Assembly: GCF_019703515.2 (NCBI RefSeq)
Contig: NC_059349.1
Coordinates: 21,362,744-21,426,743, forward strand
Direction of reading: 5' to 3'
DNA length: 64,000 nucleotides
Source of the DNA: Myxocyprinus asiaticus
Taxonomy: Eukaryota; Chordata; Actinopteri; Cypriniformes; Catostomidae
Each line of letters begins with the position of its first letter. Position 1 is the stretch's first letter. The notes under the pieces were generated by a model. It had not been told where the DNA came from and made no database searches. It was given only the letters and a program-made list of their open reading frames with translations. This document shows, piece after piece, positions 54,687 through 64,000 of this stretch. A program made the position numbers and the translations under genes.

Positions 54687-55917
54687 CTAAACTAGGTTGT
54701 AAAACCTTGCAAATGTGTTTTGAGAGGACCATCCTGCTGCAAAACATATGTCTTGTAAGGACACACCATTCGTCCATGCCCATGAGGAGACCATGCCTCT
54801 AGTTGAGTGTGCTTTAACACCAATTGGGAAAATCTGACACTGCGACTCATAAGCCAGGGTAATTGCATCGACGATCCATTGAGAGAGCCTTTGCTTGGAG
54901 ACGGACATTCCTTTTGTGCATCCACAATAGCATATAAAGAGCTGATCAGACAGTCTAAACTGGCAAGTACATTCAATGTATGCATGTAGTGCCCACACAA
55001 GGCATAACAAATACAATGATTGTTCCTCATTCTAATTAAATGGAGGAGGGAAGAAGGCCTGAAGGTGAACCACCTGTGCTTTGAAGGGCATGGTTAGGAC
55101 CTTGGGTATATAGCCTTTCCTGGGTTTGACAGTGGCTCTTGAAAGACCGGGGCCAAACTCCAGACATGAATTGTTGACTGATAGTGCATGCAGGTCACCA
55201 AACTGCTTTACTGAGGTCAGAGCCAGCAGTAATGCGGTCTTAACGGAGAGCATGCGCAAATCAACAGAGTTCAAAGGCTCGAAGGGGGGCCCCGCGAGAG
55301 CTTTTAGGACTAAAGTTAAGTCACAAGTCGGGACTGTAGCCGGCCAAGGTGGGTTTAATCATCTTGCTCCTTTAAGAAACTTTATGATTAAATCATGCTT
55401 GCCCATAGAGGCACCGGCTTCATGTGCGTGATACATACACTTTGAGTGTTGACGGGGTGAGTCCTGTGTCTGATCACTCTTGAAGAAATTCTAGAATTTC
55501 ATATATGGGGCAGTTTACTGGGTCCTTGCCATGTAAGAGACACCAATCAGTGAACACCTTCCATTTTAGTGCGTAGAGGCTTCTCGTGGACGGTGCTCTG
55601 GCCTGTAAAATGGTGTTCATGTCTGAATGTGTCAGTTCTGGCACATGTAGTGCACCCCATTTAGGGGCCACACATGCAGGTTCCACAGCTGGGGCTGGGG
55701 ATGCCAGATTGTGCCTTGTGCCTGAGAGAGGAGATCCCTCCTCAGTGGTATTTCCCATGGTGTGCTGTACAGCATATCCATCATTTCTGGAAAATATGGC
55801 TGGTTGGGCCATTTCGCCACAACTAATAGAACCGTTTCCTTGTCCTCTCGGACTTTGCATATGACAGAGTGAAACAGGCATACCGGGGGAAACAAATATT
55901 TGCGTTTCGCCGGCCAT
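54687..55917 (-). pseudogene. DIRS tyrosine recombinase, frameshifted
   Basis: This recombinase integrates the circular DIRS DNA in place of an integrase. Three pieces in different frames are seen on the minus strand. The core-binding domain (55917-55474) has ARAPSTRSLYALKWKVF. The front of the catalytic domain (55274-55032) has LSVKTALLLALTSVKQFGDL. The rear (55016-54687) has VKAHSTRGMVSSWA (the H-x-x-R box, about 54809-54798) and ARFYNL with the nucleophile Tyr near 54701. The Arg expected in the first box (KR-x-x-D in relatives) reads Gln, codon 55205-55203, a CGG-to-CAG type change. With the frameshifts, this marks an inactive enzyme. Confidence 0.85.
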
Positions 55918-55929
55918 TTGTGTACCATT

Positions 55930-57170
55930 GCTTTATATATGCCACAACTGTCATGTTGTCTGAGCAAACCAGGACATGACAGCTTGTTATTTCTGACTGA
56001 AAAGCCTTTAAGGCTAGAATTACAGCCGATAGCTCTAGGCGGTTGATGTGCCATGCCCTCCTCGCACCTGTCCAGGTGCCGAAAGTCGGGCGTCCATTGC
56101 ACACTGCCCCCCAACCTGTATTGGAAGCATCCGTAGTCACCACTTTCCACCTGACAACTTGCCCCAGCGTGACACCTTGCTGGTAAAATGCAGGAGCTGT
56201 CCATGGTGTTAAAGCAGCTATACAGTGGAGGGATATAGTGATACGCGTGCGCCCTTGGCACCAAACATGTTGTGGCATGCGGCACTTCGGCCAGCACTGA
56301 AGAGGTCTCGTGTAAGAGACCTAATGGGATGATGGCGGATGCCGCTGCCATAAATCCCAATGCTTTCTGAAACAGCTTCAGAGGAAGTGTTCTCTCCAGT
56401 TTGAACTGAGACAGACACTGTAGAATAGCCTGAACATGCACTCTCGTGAGGTGCTCGTAGAGTCGAGGCAGACTCCCAAAAAGGAGATTCGTTGGCTGGG
56501 GCAGAGCGTGCTCTTCGCCCAGTTTACATTGAGGTCCAAGCTGTTTAGATGCTGAAGCAGTAAGTCTCTGTGCTGGCATAACAGAGCCTCTGATTGTGCC
56601 AGTAACAGCCAATCATCGAGGTAGTTCAAGATGCATACACCGCTCAGTCTCAGAGGGGCGAGAACCGCATCGATGCACTTCGTGAATGTGCGAGGAGCCA
56701 GAGACAGTCTGAAGGGCAGAGCTTTGAATTGATACACTGTTCCCTCTAACGTGAATCTCAAAAACATCCTGCGATGTATTTCAATTTGGATATGAAAGTA
56801 CGCATCCTTCAGATCTATTGACGCAAACCAATAATGTGGGCGTACATGCGATAAGATCCATTTCTAAGTAATCATTTTGAATGGGCGCTTTATAAGTGCA
56901 CGATTTAAATGTCTCAGATCTAGGATTGGCCGAATCTATCGCGTTTTTCCCAATGAGATTGTGCATTTCGGCTCGTAATACTGACGCGTCTTCAGGTGAA
57001 ACAGTGGAAGACAGAATGTTATTGAAACAGGATGGCCAGTGTGCAAATTGGATCGTGTAACCATGTTTGATAGTTTTTTGCACCCATTCTAAAATACCCG
57101 TTAGGGCTCGCCACGCATCTGCGTAATGGGACAGAGGGCAATTTGGTTTGCTCACCGTATGATATGATGC
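55930..57170 (-). pseudogene. DIRS reverse transcriptase / RNase H, frameshifted
   Basis: Minus-strand frames carry the start of the pol core (GYTIQFAHWP, about 57040), then a decayed stretch with stops (56780-56950). The palm follows: LPFRLSLAPRTFTKCIDAVL and the catalytic YLDD in LNYLDDWLLL (about 56635-56605). The thumb has ISFLGVCLDS. RNase H sits at about 56130-55960: TDASNTGWGAV, RLELSAVILALKAF, and DNMTVVAYI. At least three frame changes interrupt it. The YLDD and RNase H acidic residues survive. It would copy the element's RNA in the nucleus or cytoplasm of germ cells if intact. Confidence 0.85.
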
Positions 57171-57659
57171 GACACTCACTATTGGAGAGCAGTTGCGCAT
57201 AATCTGTGTGCTTTGAAGAGGAAAAGGGCTCTTTTTTGAAAATGTATGAGCATCTTGTGCATTTGCAATGAGTGCTGTATTATTCATTGCATTTTGTGTA
57301 GCATTTTGTTATTGCATAGGACACAGAAACAACATTTTGCAAAACATTGTGAACAACAATACTCCCAACGAACAGCAGTGGGGAGATAGGGAACAGAGTT
57401 CTGTGTCTCTAATCGAGCCTTCTTCAGAGCACCGGAGGGAACCATGGGCTCCGTTTTCTGCTTCAAAGCGTTGCGCCCGTCAGGAGTGCTTCCGCTGCGC
57501 TAGGGAGTTCTTCCTGTCGGTGCGAGGTGGACGCTAGTACGGCTGCTTCCGTCTGGGCCACGGCTTGCATGGCCTCACCAGAGGCTCGGCGGAGGCAGGT
57601 GCTGGCGCTGAGATAGCGGGCATGGGTCTTTTAGCCTGGCACTGGCTTGAAATAGAGCG

Positions 57660-60600
57660 AGGGCGAGCCGTCTGCACCATGCTCTGTTTGGGCATAAAGC
57701 GTCTTATAGCTTGTGACTGCTGCTAAGTCGCAACATAACGCTTAGCAAACTTACTCACCATGCAGCCAAAGAGGCCAGCTAGAGACACTGGAGCATTCAG
57801 CAGAGATGTTTTCTCTCTTATCTCCGTGGGGATCAGCCATATATGCCGCTCCAGAATGACCAGGTTGACCATAGACTTGCCGATGGCCTGCGCTGTGACT
57901 TTCATGGCATGCAGCGCTAAGTCTGTAGCGGCCCATAGCTCTTTGAAAGTGCTTGTCCATTTGTCTGAGGAGCTTTGCTTGGAATTCCTGGAGCACTACC
58001 ATTGCATGGAGTGCTGATCCAGCTTGTCCTGCCGCTGAGTAAGCTTTTCCTGCCAGTGCGGACGTTTGTTGACACGGTTTGGAAGGATGTATGGGGCGTG
58101 ATTTCCATGGCCTGTTACTCGCTGGGCAGAGGTATGCAGCTACCGCCTCCTCCACAAGGGGTAATTGGGCATAACTGTTTTCTTCCCCGTGATCTACATT
58201 AGAGAGGATGGCGTCACTGCGTGAGCGCACCAAGAGGGGCGTTATGAACTTTGGGGAAGAATGGGGCAGATTTGCAGGACGCTGCCATTTGATGGTGTCC
58301 TGACTGCAGGAACCATTCATCAAGGCGAGACTGTTCAGGTTCATCTGGGGGAGACCACTCAAGGTGAAGCTCTTCAACCACCCTTGTAAGGACGCGGAGC
58401 ATCTCCCTGTCAGTTGCGCGTGAACGTTTCTTCTCCCTCGCTGGGGGGAGGGGCGGCAGCATCATCCACTGACCACTCGCCTGATGCAGCGAGAGACATG
58501 ACATTGTCATTATTATCCTCAGCGTCAGAACCGCTGCATGAGACGAGGCCGCCTACTCTTTCAGAAGGCCGGAGCTTGTCTCGCTCATAGTGTATCTGAA
58601 AACACATGCTTCGAAGAGATTGAAGGGCTCGCGGGGCATGCCGCCAGGAGGAGGACCACCTCAAAGCCCTCCTGCTCGACCTCATGGCCCTGCCGTGCCT
58701 CCTCGTGTAAATCCTCAGGTATCACAGAAAAGGCAGGTGGGAGGGCGCGTGTTGTGCCTCATGTATTCAGATATAAGACAAAGGCAGGCCTAACACAGTC
58801 GTAAGCCTGACTGAGGCCTACACACACACACGGTCATAAATCTTATTGATCAAACAAACCTGCGCAAACTTGCCAAAATCAAACAAAGGGAGTCCAAAAC
58901 AGACTACAAATCCCATGAAGCCTTGCTCACTTTGCACCTGTGTGTGAAATTCCAAAGACGCGAACTCTCAACTACTATTGGATGAGGAGCACGACAAAAC
59001 GCCCCTCAACCATGACGTCATCGGGAGTAGAAATACCTCTGAGATCCATTTGGGCATCGCTTCCAGCAACTTTGCTTGATCGCTGCTCTCAGGTGTGGCC
59101 TCGTGGCACAAGGAAGTCATGTACGACTTGAAACTGTGGCCATACAATCTCCATCTCACTGGACGAGTTGAGATTACTCTGTGTTCCACCAAACACTCTA
59201 ACGGATCCGAAGGAGACCGCAGAGCAATCCGCATCTTCATCTGTTTGCCTGCAGAAGTGAAGAAAAAGATTTCTCTTCCTTCTTCAACCAAGTCGACGTC
59301 GCTGATTTCTCCGCCAGCCCGCCACGAATCAGCAGCCGTACCGCCCTCCGACAGTGCGAGGAAACGGCCTCCCGTCATCATCCGAGCCTTGAGGAACCGA
59401 GTCGGAGTTAAAGGATGGATGAACACACATTCTACCTGCATCCTAATGCGATTCAAGTAAGAGGTTACGTCTGGGAAGAGATAGAATATTATAGTGTGTT
59501 ATTCTTGTGTATCAAGGTTATTGCTTGTACAGTTTACGGACCGCCGAGTCCGCTCATTGCTGCTAATAATACTTATGGTATTACTGTAACGTACTGTTAT
59601 CACGAATTCGATATTTTCTGTGTTGTAGTCCAACTACATTGGACTGTTGGGTATTTCCGCCATCGCTGGTGAGACCGGCACACTGAGTTTATCCATTAAA
59701 GAACCAAAGATCACAGGACGGTTTACGAGCCGTTCACCGCGTCTCTGAGTGATAAACTAACAGCTGCTTTCTCTCCCACGATCGCGAAACCGGCTTTGGT
59801 GCCACCACTTTATTCTCTCTCTCTCTCGTACTAACCACACACACACGCGACCCCTCACAAACATTCCCACACACTTTTGGCTAGTAGATAACTTAGTGAT
59901 AAAGCTCAGCTTTGTCCCTAAGTTATAAGTTATCGTACAAGCGGAGACACACGGTAAATGGGCAGACGCCATTAACCGGCTTCTCTCCGCCCATATTCAT
60001 GGCCATATTCTCTGGCTGGAAATCTCACATGACGTACTCTCCACAAGAGTCACGTCCGCCATTTTGTGCACGTCACTCCTTACACACACACACCCATTCA
60101 CACAAACACACACATACCTTCCTCACATGTGTTATAGGCTTATTTTGGTTACCATATCTAATCATGTCACTGTTAATTTGTAGTTGTAAGTCGGAAGTTT
60201 ATTGACTGCATTGTATTGATTATTAATTGATATTACTGCATCAATAAACTTTGTTATATTTCAAAGAGAAGTGTTTTGGTTTGTTTTGTATACACCTGTG
60301 TCAAAGGCTGAGGGGATGTCAGTGCTCAGATTCAAGCCTTCATTGTTTCCTTTTGAATGTCGATTTTCCTAAGAGAACAATCTAATATTGAGACTGTTAT
60401 ACTGTCTGGTTATTAGTCCCTGATTTCAGGGTGGTGACCTGGCGATATTAATCCTTACTAAGATTCTATTGATTTTGATAATTGATAATTATCTTTGATG
60501 ATTTTTTAATTTGAAGGATCAATAAGCTAGTGTTAATTCTAATCAGTGTTCCATTGATTTAAATAATTAATGATTATCTTTGATAATAATTAATATTCTA

Positions 60601-61075
60601 TTGAATTTGATGGTTATCTTTGATTGTTGATGTGAAGGATTAAAAGAGCTAACACTGATTCAAGTCAATGTTCTATTGATTTTAATAATTGATAATTATT
60701 AATTATTGCTAATAGCCAAACCCGCTCCTGAACGTAGCACACTACATTTACTGGTGCCCCGTGTGAGGCTTTAATGAGGTAGATTCTATTATTTAGTTTA
60801 AATATTAATTAATAATTAATAAGAAATAATTAATTATTTCTGATAGTAAAACTGATCTAAACAACCAGTAGCACCTACACGCGGGAGGATGAATCGTTCC
60901 TCAGAACAAGGGTGATTCGTGAGCGAAGCGTCTTGAGACTCATGCCTTCACAGTGAGGACAGTCTGTCTCCATGAGTTGTCTCTGCGTGGGTGAGGCCCA
61001 GACAGTCAATGCAGCTCTCATGCTTATCTGACTGCGGGATGTGCCTTTCGCACAAGGAACACTTACAACGCACAA
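57660..61075 (-). pseudogene. DIRS gag-like gene, split by a solo LTR
   Basis: The N-terminal piece (61075-60884) has SQISMRAALTVW and DCPHCEGMSLKTLRSR, a Cys/His segment typical of DIRS gag. The frame runs into the LTR at 60883. The downstream piece resumes at 58745 (ALPPAF, EDLHEEARQGHEVEQ). Further parts in shifting frames are RDKLRPSERVGGLVSCSGSD and SLAASGEW (about 58590-58470), LEWSPPDEPEQSRLDEWFL (about 58370-58310), HPSKPCQQTSALAGKAYSA (about 58095-58030) and LERHIWLIPTEIR (about 57865-57820). Skipping the LTR and one CGCG restores a continuous frame. Function is inferred from position and family resemblance. Confidence 0.75.
58750..60879. mobile_element. Solo LTR, 2.13 kb, with CGCG target duplication
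   Basis: It starts TGTTGTGCC and ends GCACCTACA, with CGCG on both sides (58746-58749 and 60880-60883). Removal of the insert and one CGCG restores the gag frame of the host DIRS, which fixes both edges. It contains an AATAAA at 60243-60248 and a run of four AT-rich ~90-bp imperfect repeats (about 60440-60710; attctattgattttgataat, ttatctttgat). No second LTR and no pol sequence were found, so it is probably a recombination product of an old LTR element, possibly an endogenous retrovirus given the 4-bp duplication and long LTR. The class is not established. Open frames inside (59095, 58968) are unrecognised. Confidence 0.8.
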
Positions 61076-61344
61076 GTGACTCTTTTTGATATATAAATAT
61101 ATAAATTAATATATAGTTATATTTATATCACACAATATACAATACACCATATACAATTGCTTTGTAAGGATACACAAACCCTGCTGAAGCACTGCGGTGA
61201 ATCAGGATGCTGAGGCCCGTTAACCGTCAATCGGCGAGGCAGTGTGATGTTTGCCGGAGCACTGCAGGAGAGTGGAAAGTGTTCCCGCGATGATTACGCC
61301 CCGCGAAGATTCCACCCGCTGACTCGTGTATATCGACGGCAAAG

Positions 61345-61550
61345 GTAGATGGCTTCTAGACGAGATGATTGTTGTCTTGAAGGAAGAAATTCTGAGAAAA
61401 TGGGTGTTTGTGCACCTGTTTTTAAGCGGACAGTTTCGCGCCAAAACAGGTGTGTCTCAAATACCATAGCCAATATTGGAATATTTGCGTTATTGTAGAG
61501 AGGTTTCAACTAGGTCGTGTAAGAAGGCACTCCCATATGCGTTAATAAAC
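61345..61550. repeat. DIRS inverted terminal repeat, right copy
   Basis: Reverse complement of 52375-52575 with substitutions and small indels: aggtcgtgtaagaaggcact, 'atagccaatattggaatatt', 'ggacagtttcgcgcc'. The outermost part (61545-61582, 'caaggtcaagtgtactgagt') is the right terminus matched by the internal complementary region. Confidence 0.85.
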
Positions 61551-61582
61551 GCAAGGTCAAGTGTACTGAGTCGTAAGGAAAC

Positions 61583-62162
61583 ACAGTGCCTTTGTTTGTC
61601 AAACCTGTGGTACATTTTCTCTTAAATGGCCCATTGTATTTGCAAATCGTTTTTAGTTTGTTTGAGAGTCAGTTTTCCTTTGCAAAGCGGTTTGTGTTTG
61701 TTTACAAAATGCTCTATTTGTTTGTTTAGTTTTGGCACAAATTTGGCTCCATAAAAGGCAGAAATTTCAGAAATTGTTTGTGTATAATGCTACCAGAACA
61801 GCGGCTGAGTGGAGAGAAATGCTTAAAGCAGACTACTTCATCCTGTTAAACACCTGATACATCTTTCATCTCCATCTGACCTGTACAGGTATTTTCTCTG
61901 CTTTGTGAATCAGTCATATTAATAATAAGTAGGCCTGAGTACCAGTTTCCATAATATAAATACTATATTATTAATAATATACAGTACATGCATAACATTC
62001 AAAATATCATCTAATTATCTACCTTTATTATGCATATTATTATCTAGTTTCAGTAAACATCATAACTAATCTAGCAGCAAGGTCCCCTCTTTCAGGATTT
62101 CATCTGTGCATTATGTGTATTTTGTCAGCTTTAATCTGGAGAGCATTGACAATTGAACTTTT
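61583..62162. other. Right flank of the DIRS element
   Basis: The continuation of the interrupted Tc1-like remnant is not evident here. T/G-rich sequence at 61590-61760 has repeated 'gtttgttt' words. No gene. Confidence 0.4.
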
Positions 62163-62350
62163 AAAGGAATAGTTGACCCCAAAATGAAAATTCTGTCATC
62201 ACTTATTCACCTTCATGTTTTTGCAAACTCATATGGCTTTCTTTCAAAAGGAGATGTTAGGCAAACTGTTAGTCTTAGTTAGTATTAATTTTCATTCTAT
62301 GGAAAAAGATTAATGAAAGTGAATACTGACAGGGACTAACATTTAGCTTA
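62163..62350. mobile_element. MITE family A-related fragment, left arm
   Basis: aaggaatagttgaccccaaa then 'atgaaaattctgtcatcact' and 'ttcaccttcatgtt'. The right arm is not found. Confidence 0.65.
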
Positions 62351-62577
62351 ACATATCATTTTGTTCCTTTGGGGTTGGAACAACCATATGGACAAGTAAC
62401 CATGACATAATTCAGTAAGTCAGCATATGATTGTATGTCTTGCTGGAAACCAAGTCACTGAAGAAAAGGGCCATAATACAGGTTGTATAATAAAAATTAA
62501 TTTAATTTGAATTAAACTAGAGGTAAGAATTGAGGTAAAAATATTTGGATGTGATTTGGAAGTTTTGGGAAAAAAAA

Positions 62578-63013
62578 AAAAAATTCTCCTCTTTTCTCCC
62601 CAATTTGGAATGTCCAATTCCCAATGCACTCTAAGTCCTCTTGGTGCCGTAGTGACTCACCTCAATCCGGATGGTGGAGGATGAATCTCAGTTGCCTCCA
62701 TGTCTGAGAACGGCAATCTGCGCATCTTATCACATGGCTTGTTGAGCGCGTTACCGTGAAGACATAGCGCATGTGGAGGCTTCACGCTATTCTCCGTGGC
62801 ATCCACACACAACTCACCACGTGCCCCACCGAAAGTGAGAACAACATTATAGCGACCACGAGGTTACCTCATGTGACTCTACCCTCCCTAGCAACCGGGC
62901 CAATTTGGTTGCTTAGGAGACCTGGCTGGAGTCACTCAGCATGCCCTGGATTCTAACTCGCTACTCCAGGGTTGGCAGTTAGTGTCAATACTCGCTGAGC
63001 TACCCAGGCCCTC
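62578..63013 (-). mobile_element. tRNA-derived SINE, full length, reverse orientation
   Basis: Starts with the complement of the tail (ctccccaatttggaatgtcc) and ends with the complement of the tRNA-like head (gctgagctacccaggccctc near 62994-63013). All body blocks are present. It is the longest copy in the window together with 7238-7655. The open frame at 62771-62956 is SINE body. Confidence 0.8.
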
Positions 63014-64000
63014 GATTGTTGAATTACTGAAAATTAATTCATATCCCGAGGTATTCAGGCCAAATTACCATGTTACCAACCCAGTGTGAATTAATTTGAA
63101 AAAAATAATAATAAAAAATCAGTGGTCCGACTGTCATCGTTGTCTAAAGTTTATTACTCATAGGGATGCAAACTTATGATGGTCGAAAAAGTTGAAACTG
63201 AATTGAATCGCTGAATCAAAGTTAAGTGAATCAAATCGAATTGAATTGTTCTGCATTTTCCAAAAATCGCTTTTGAATCAAATCGAAAAGCAATGAATCA
63301 TGAATTTAAATCGATTCACTATCAACCCAAAGATTTACACCCCTATTTTATGGAAACTCGATGTCCTAAAAAAGTTGGGTTGACTCAACTTAATTAGTTG
63401 TGTTATCTTTGCTTTGACTCAAGTTGCATTGATATAATTTTTTTTTTTTTAACTCGAAGTCTTTTTGAGACAACAAATAAAACAACTGTAAAACCGCTTG
63501 ATTTAAGGAATGTAGATTTGACACATTTTGTTCAAATAATATTAATATAATTAATTAAACTTGTTTTTTAAACACTCTTGCACTTTATTTGCATACTTTA
63601 TGCAAGAACACTGTACACTCTTTGCCTTTTAAGGCATTAGCAAATTGCAAAGCAAACTCAGTATGTGATAACTAGTGGAGGCACATAGACCTCAAAATTT
63701 GACACACACCTCAGTAATGGTGACAATCAACAAACATAATGAAATAAAAAGATGAGCTCTGAACATCAACACACAACTAACACTAACCATAAAAATATAT
63801 TCATACCGCAATGCATGCTGTGATCTGGCAAATCAGCAAAACATTAAATAGTCTGTTTAGACAAATTTGTTAAACTAGTTGGGACAACATTTAGGGTGAT
63901 ATTGTTTGTCTAAAATGTGTTTATTATCAAATTAATTTACATTTCTCAGTATTGAAGATTTTGGGACAAATGATGCAAAGTTAACTGACACAGATTTTAG
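63014..64000. other. Window end: one MITE-like element, otherwise nothing
   Basis: At about 63160-63346, atagggatgcaaacttatga and 'gatttacacccctatttt' form imperfect inverted ends around a 'aatcgaa/tcgatt'-rich interior, consistent with a short MITE. No gene was recognised to 64000. Confidence 0.45.

Larger units (their letters stand above)
52325..61582 (-). mobile_element. DIRS-type tyrosine-recombinase retrotransposon (nested, decayed)
   Basis: The element reads on the minus strand: terminus near 61582, gag (about 61075-57660), reverse transcriptase and RNase H (about 57170-55930), tyrosine recombinase (about 55917-54690), internal complementary region (52612-52714), and left inverted terminal repeat. 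Inverted terminal repeats are 52375-52575 and about 61345-61550. The internal region is complementary to both outer ends, the hallmark of DIRS1-type circles. There is no integrase and no target duplication, as expected for recombinase-based integration. About 3.75 kb is later insertion: a Tc1 (53041-54604), (TA)n, and a solo LTR (58750-60879). All three coding regions carry frameshifts or stops, so the copy is inactive. Confidence 0.9.

Noticed and set aside
54596..54802. Tyr-Ile repeat frames on both strands
   Set aside because: They are readings of the (TA)n tract next to the Tc1 element.
58968..59460. Overlapping open frames of 162 and 121 residues
   Set aside because: They lie on opposite strands inside the solo LTR with no recognisable domain, and are probably chance frames.
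60750..60768. Primer-binding-site-like string (tggtgccccgtgtgagg)
   Set aside because: It lies inside the solo LTR defined by TG..CA ends and the CGCG duplication. No second LTR follows and no tRNA match was recognised.
61583..61640. Continuation of the interrupted Tc1-like remnant beyond the DIRS right end
   Set aside because: Only a short stretch (ttgtttgt..gtggtac) looked similar to what is expected, and it does not extend.

Overview
The window is AT-rich vertebrate nuclear DNA, best explained as a cyprinid-like teleost. It holds intron-split genes with vertebrate exon structure, an atp1b3-grk7 gene pair, and a dense load of fish repeats: palindromic MITEs, tRNA-derived SINEs, Tc1/mariner copies and a DIRS retrotransposon. 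There are no prokaryotic features and no CRISPR array. The species was not determined.

Three host genes are supported at exon level. (1) On the minus strand at 1741-4356 is a five-exon gene for a small type I membrane protein. It has an MHC class I alpha2-like domain and a transmembrane exon but no alpha3 Ig exon, the layout of the endothelial protein C receptor (EPCR/PROCR) class. (2) On the plus strand at 17716-26168 are seven exons coding a 278-residue Na+/K+-ATPase beta-3 subunit (atp1b3). (3) On the minus strand at 31221-37673 are four exons coding a 549-residue cone opsin kinase (GRK7, closest in memory to fish grk7a) with a CTLL prenylation box. atp1b3 and grk7 converge tail to tail; their human orthologs are also neighbours, on 3q23, so this looks like conserved synteny.

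The rest is mostly transposable elements. 1-17.5 kb has the EPCR-like gene, a Tc1 remnant, several MITEs, a SINE and a 5-kb composite repeat with tandem units. 23.6-28.9 kb and 31.8-35.3 kb carry MITEs and SINEs in introns and intergenic DNA. 41.0-45.5 kb is a cluster with a 1.18-kb TRIM-like LTR element (5-bp target duplication, tRNA-Phe-type primer site, no gag/pol), a 224-bp hAT-type MITE with an exact 8-bp duplication 16 bp away, and a 1.35-kb hAT-like element.

51.0-61.6 kb is the most structured region. A 9.3-kb minus-strand DIRS-type tyrosine-recombinase retrotransposon has inserted in a Tc1-like transposase remnant. It keeps its inverted terminal repeats and internal complementary region, plus decayed gag, RT/RNase H and recombinase. 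It is itself interrupted by a nearly complete Tc1-like transposon and by a 2.13-kb solo LTR with a CGCG target duplication. Removing the LTR restores the gag reading frame, so the order of events can be read directly. No clearly unknown biological system was found; the least ordinary items are the EPCR-like gene and the DIRS nest.
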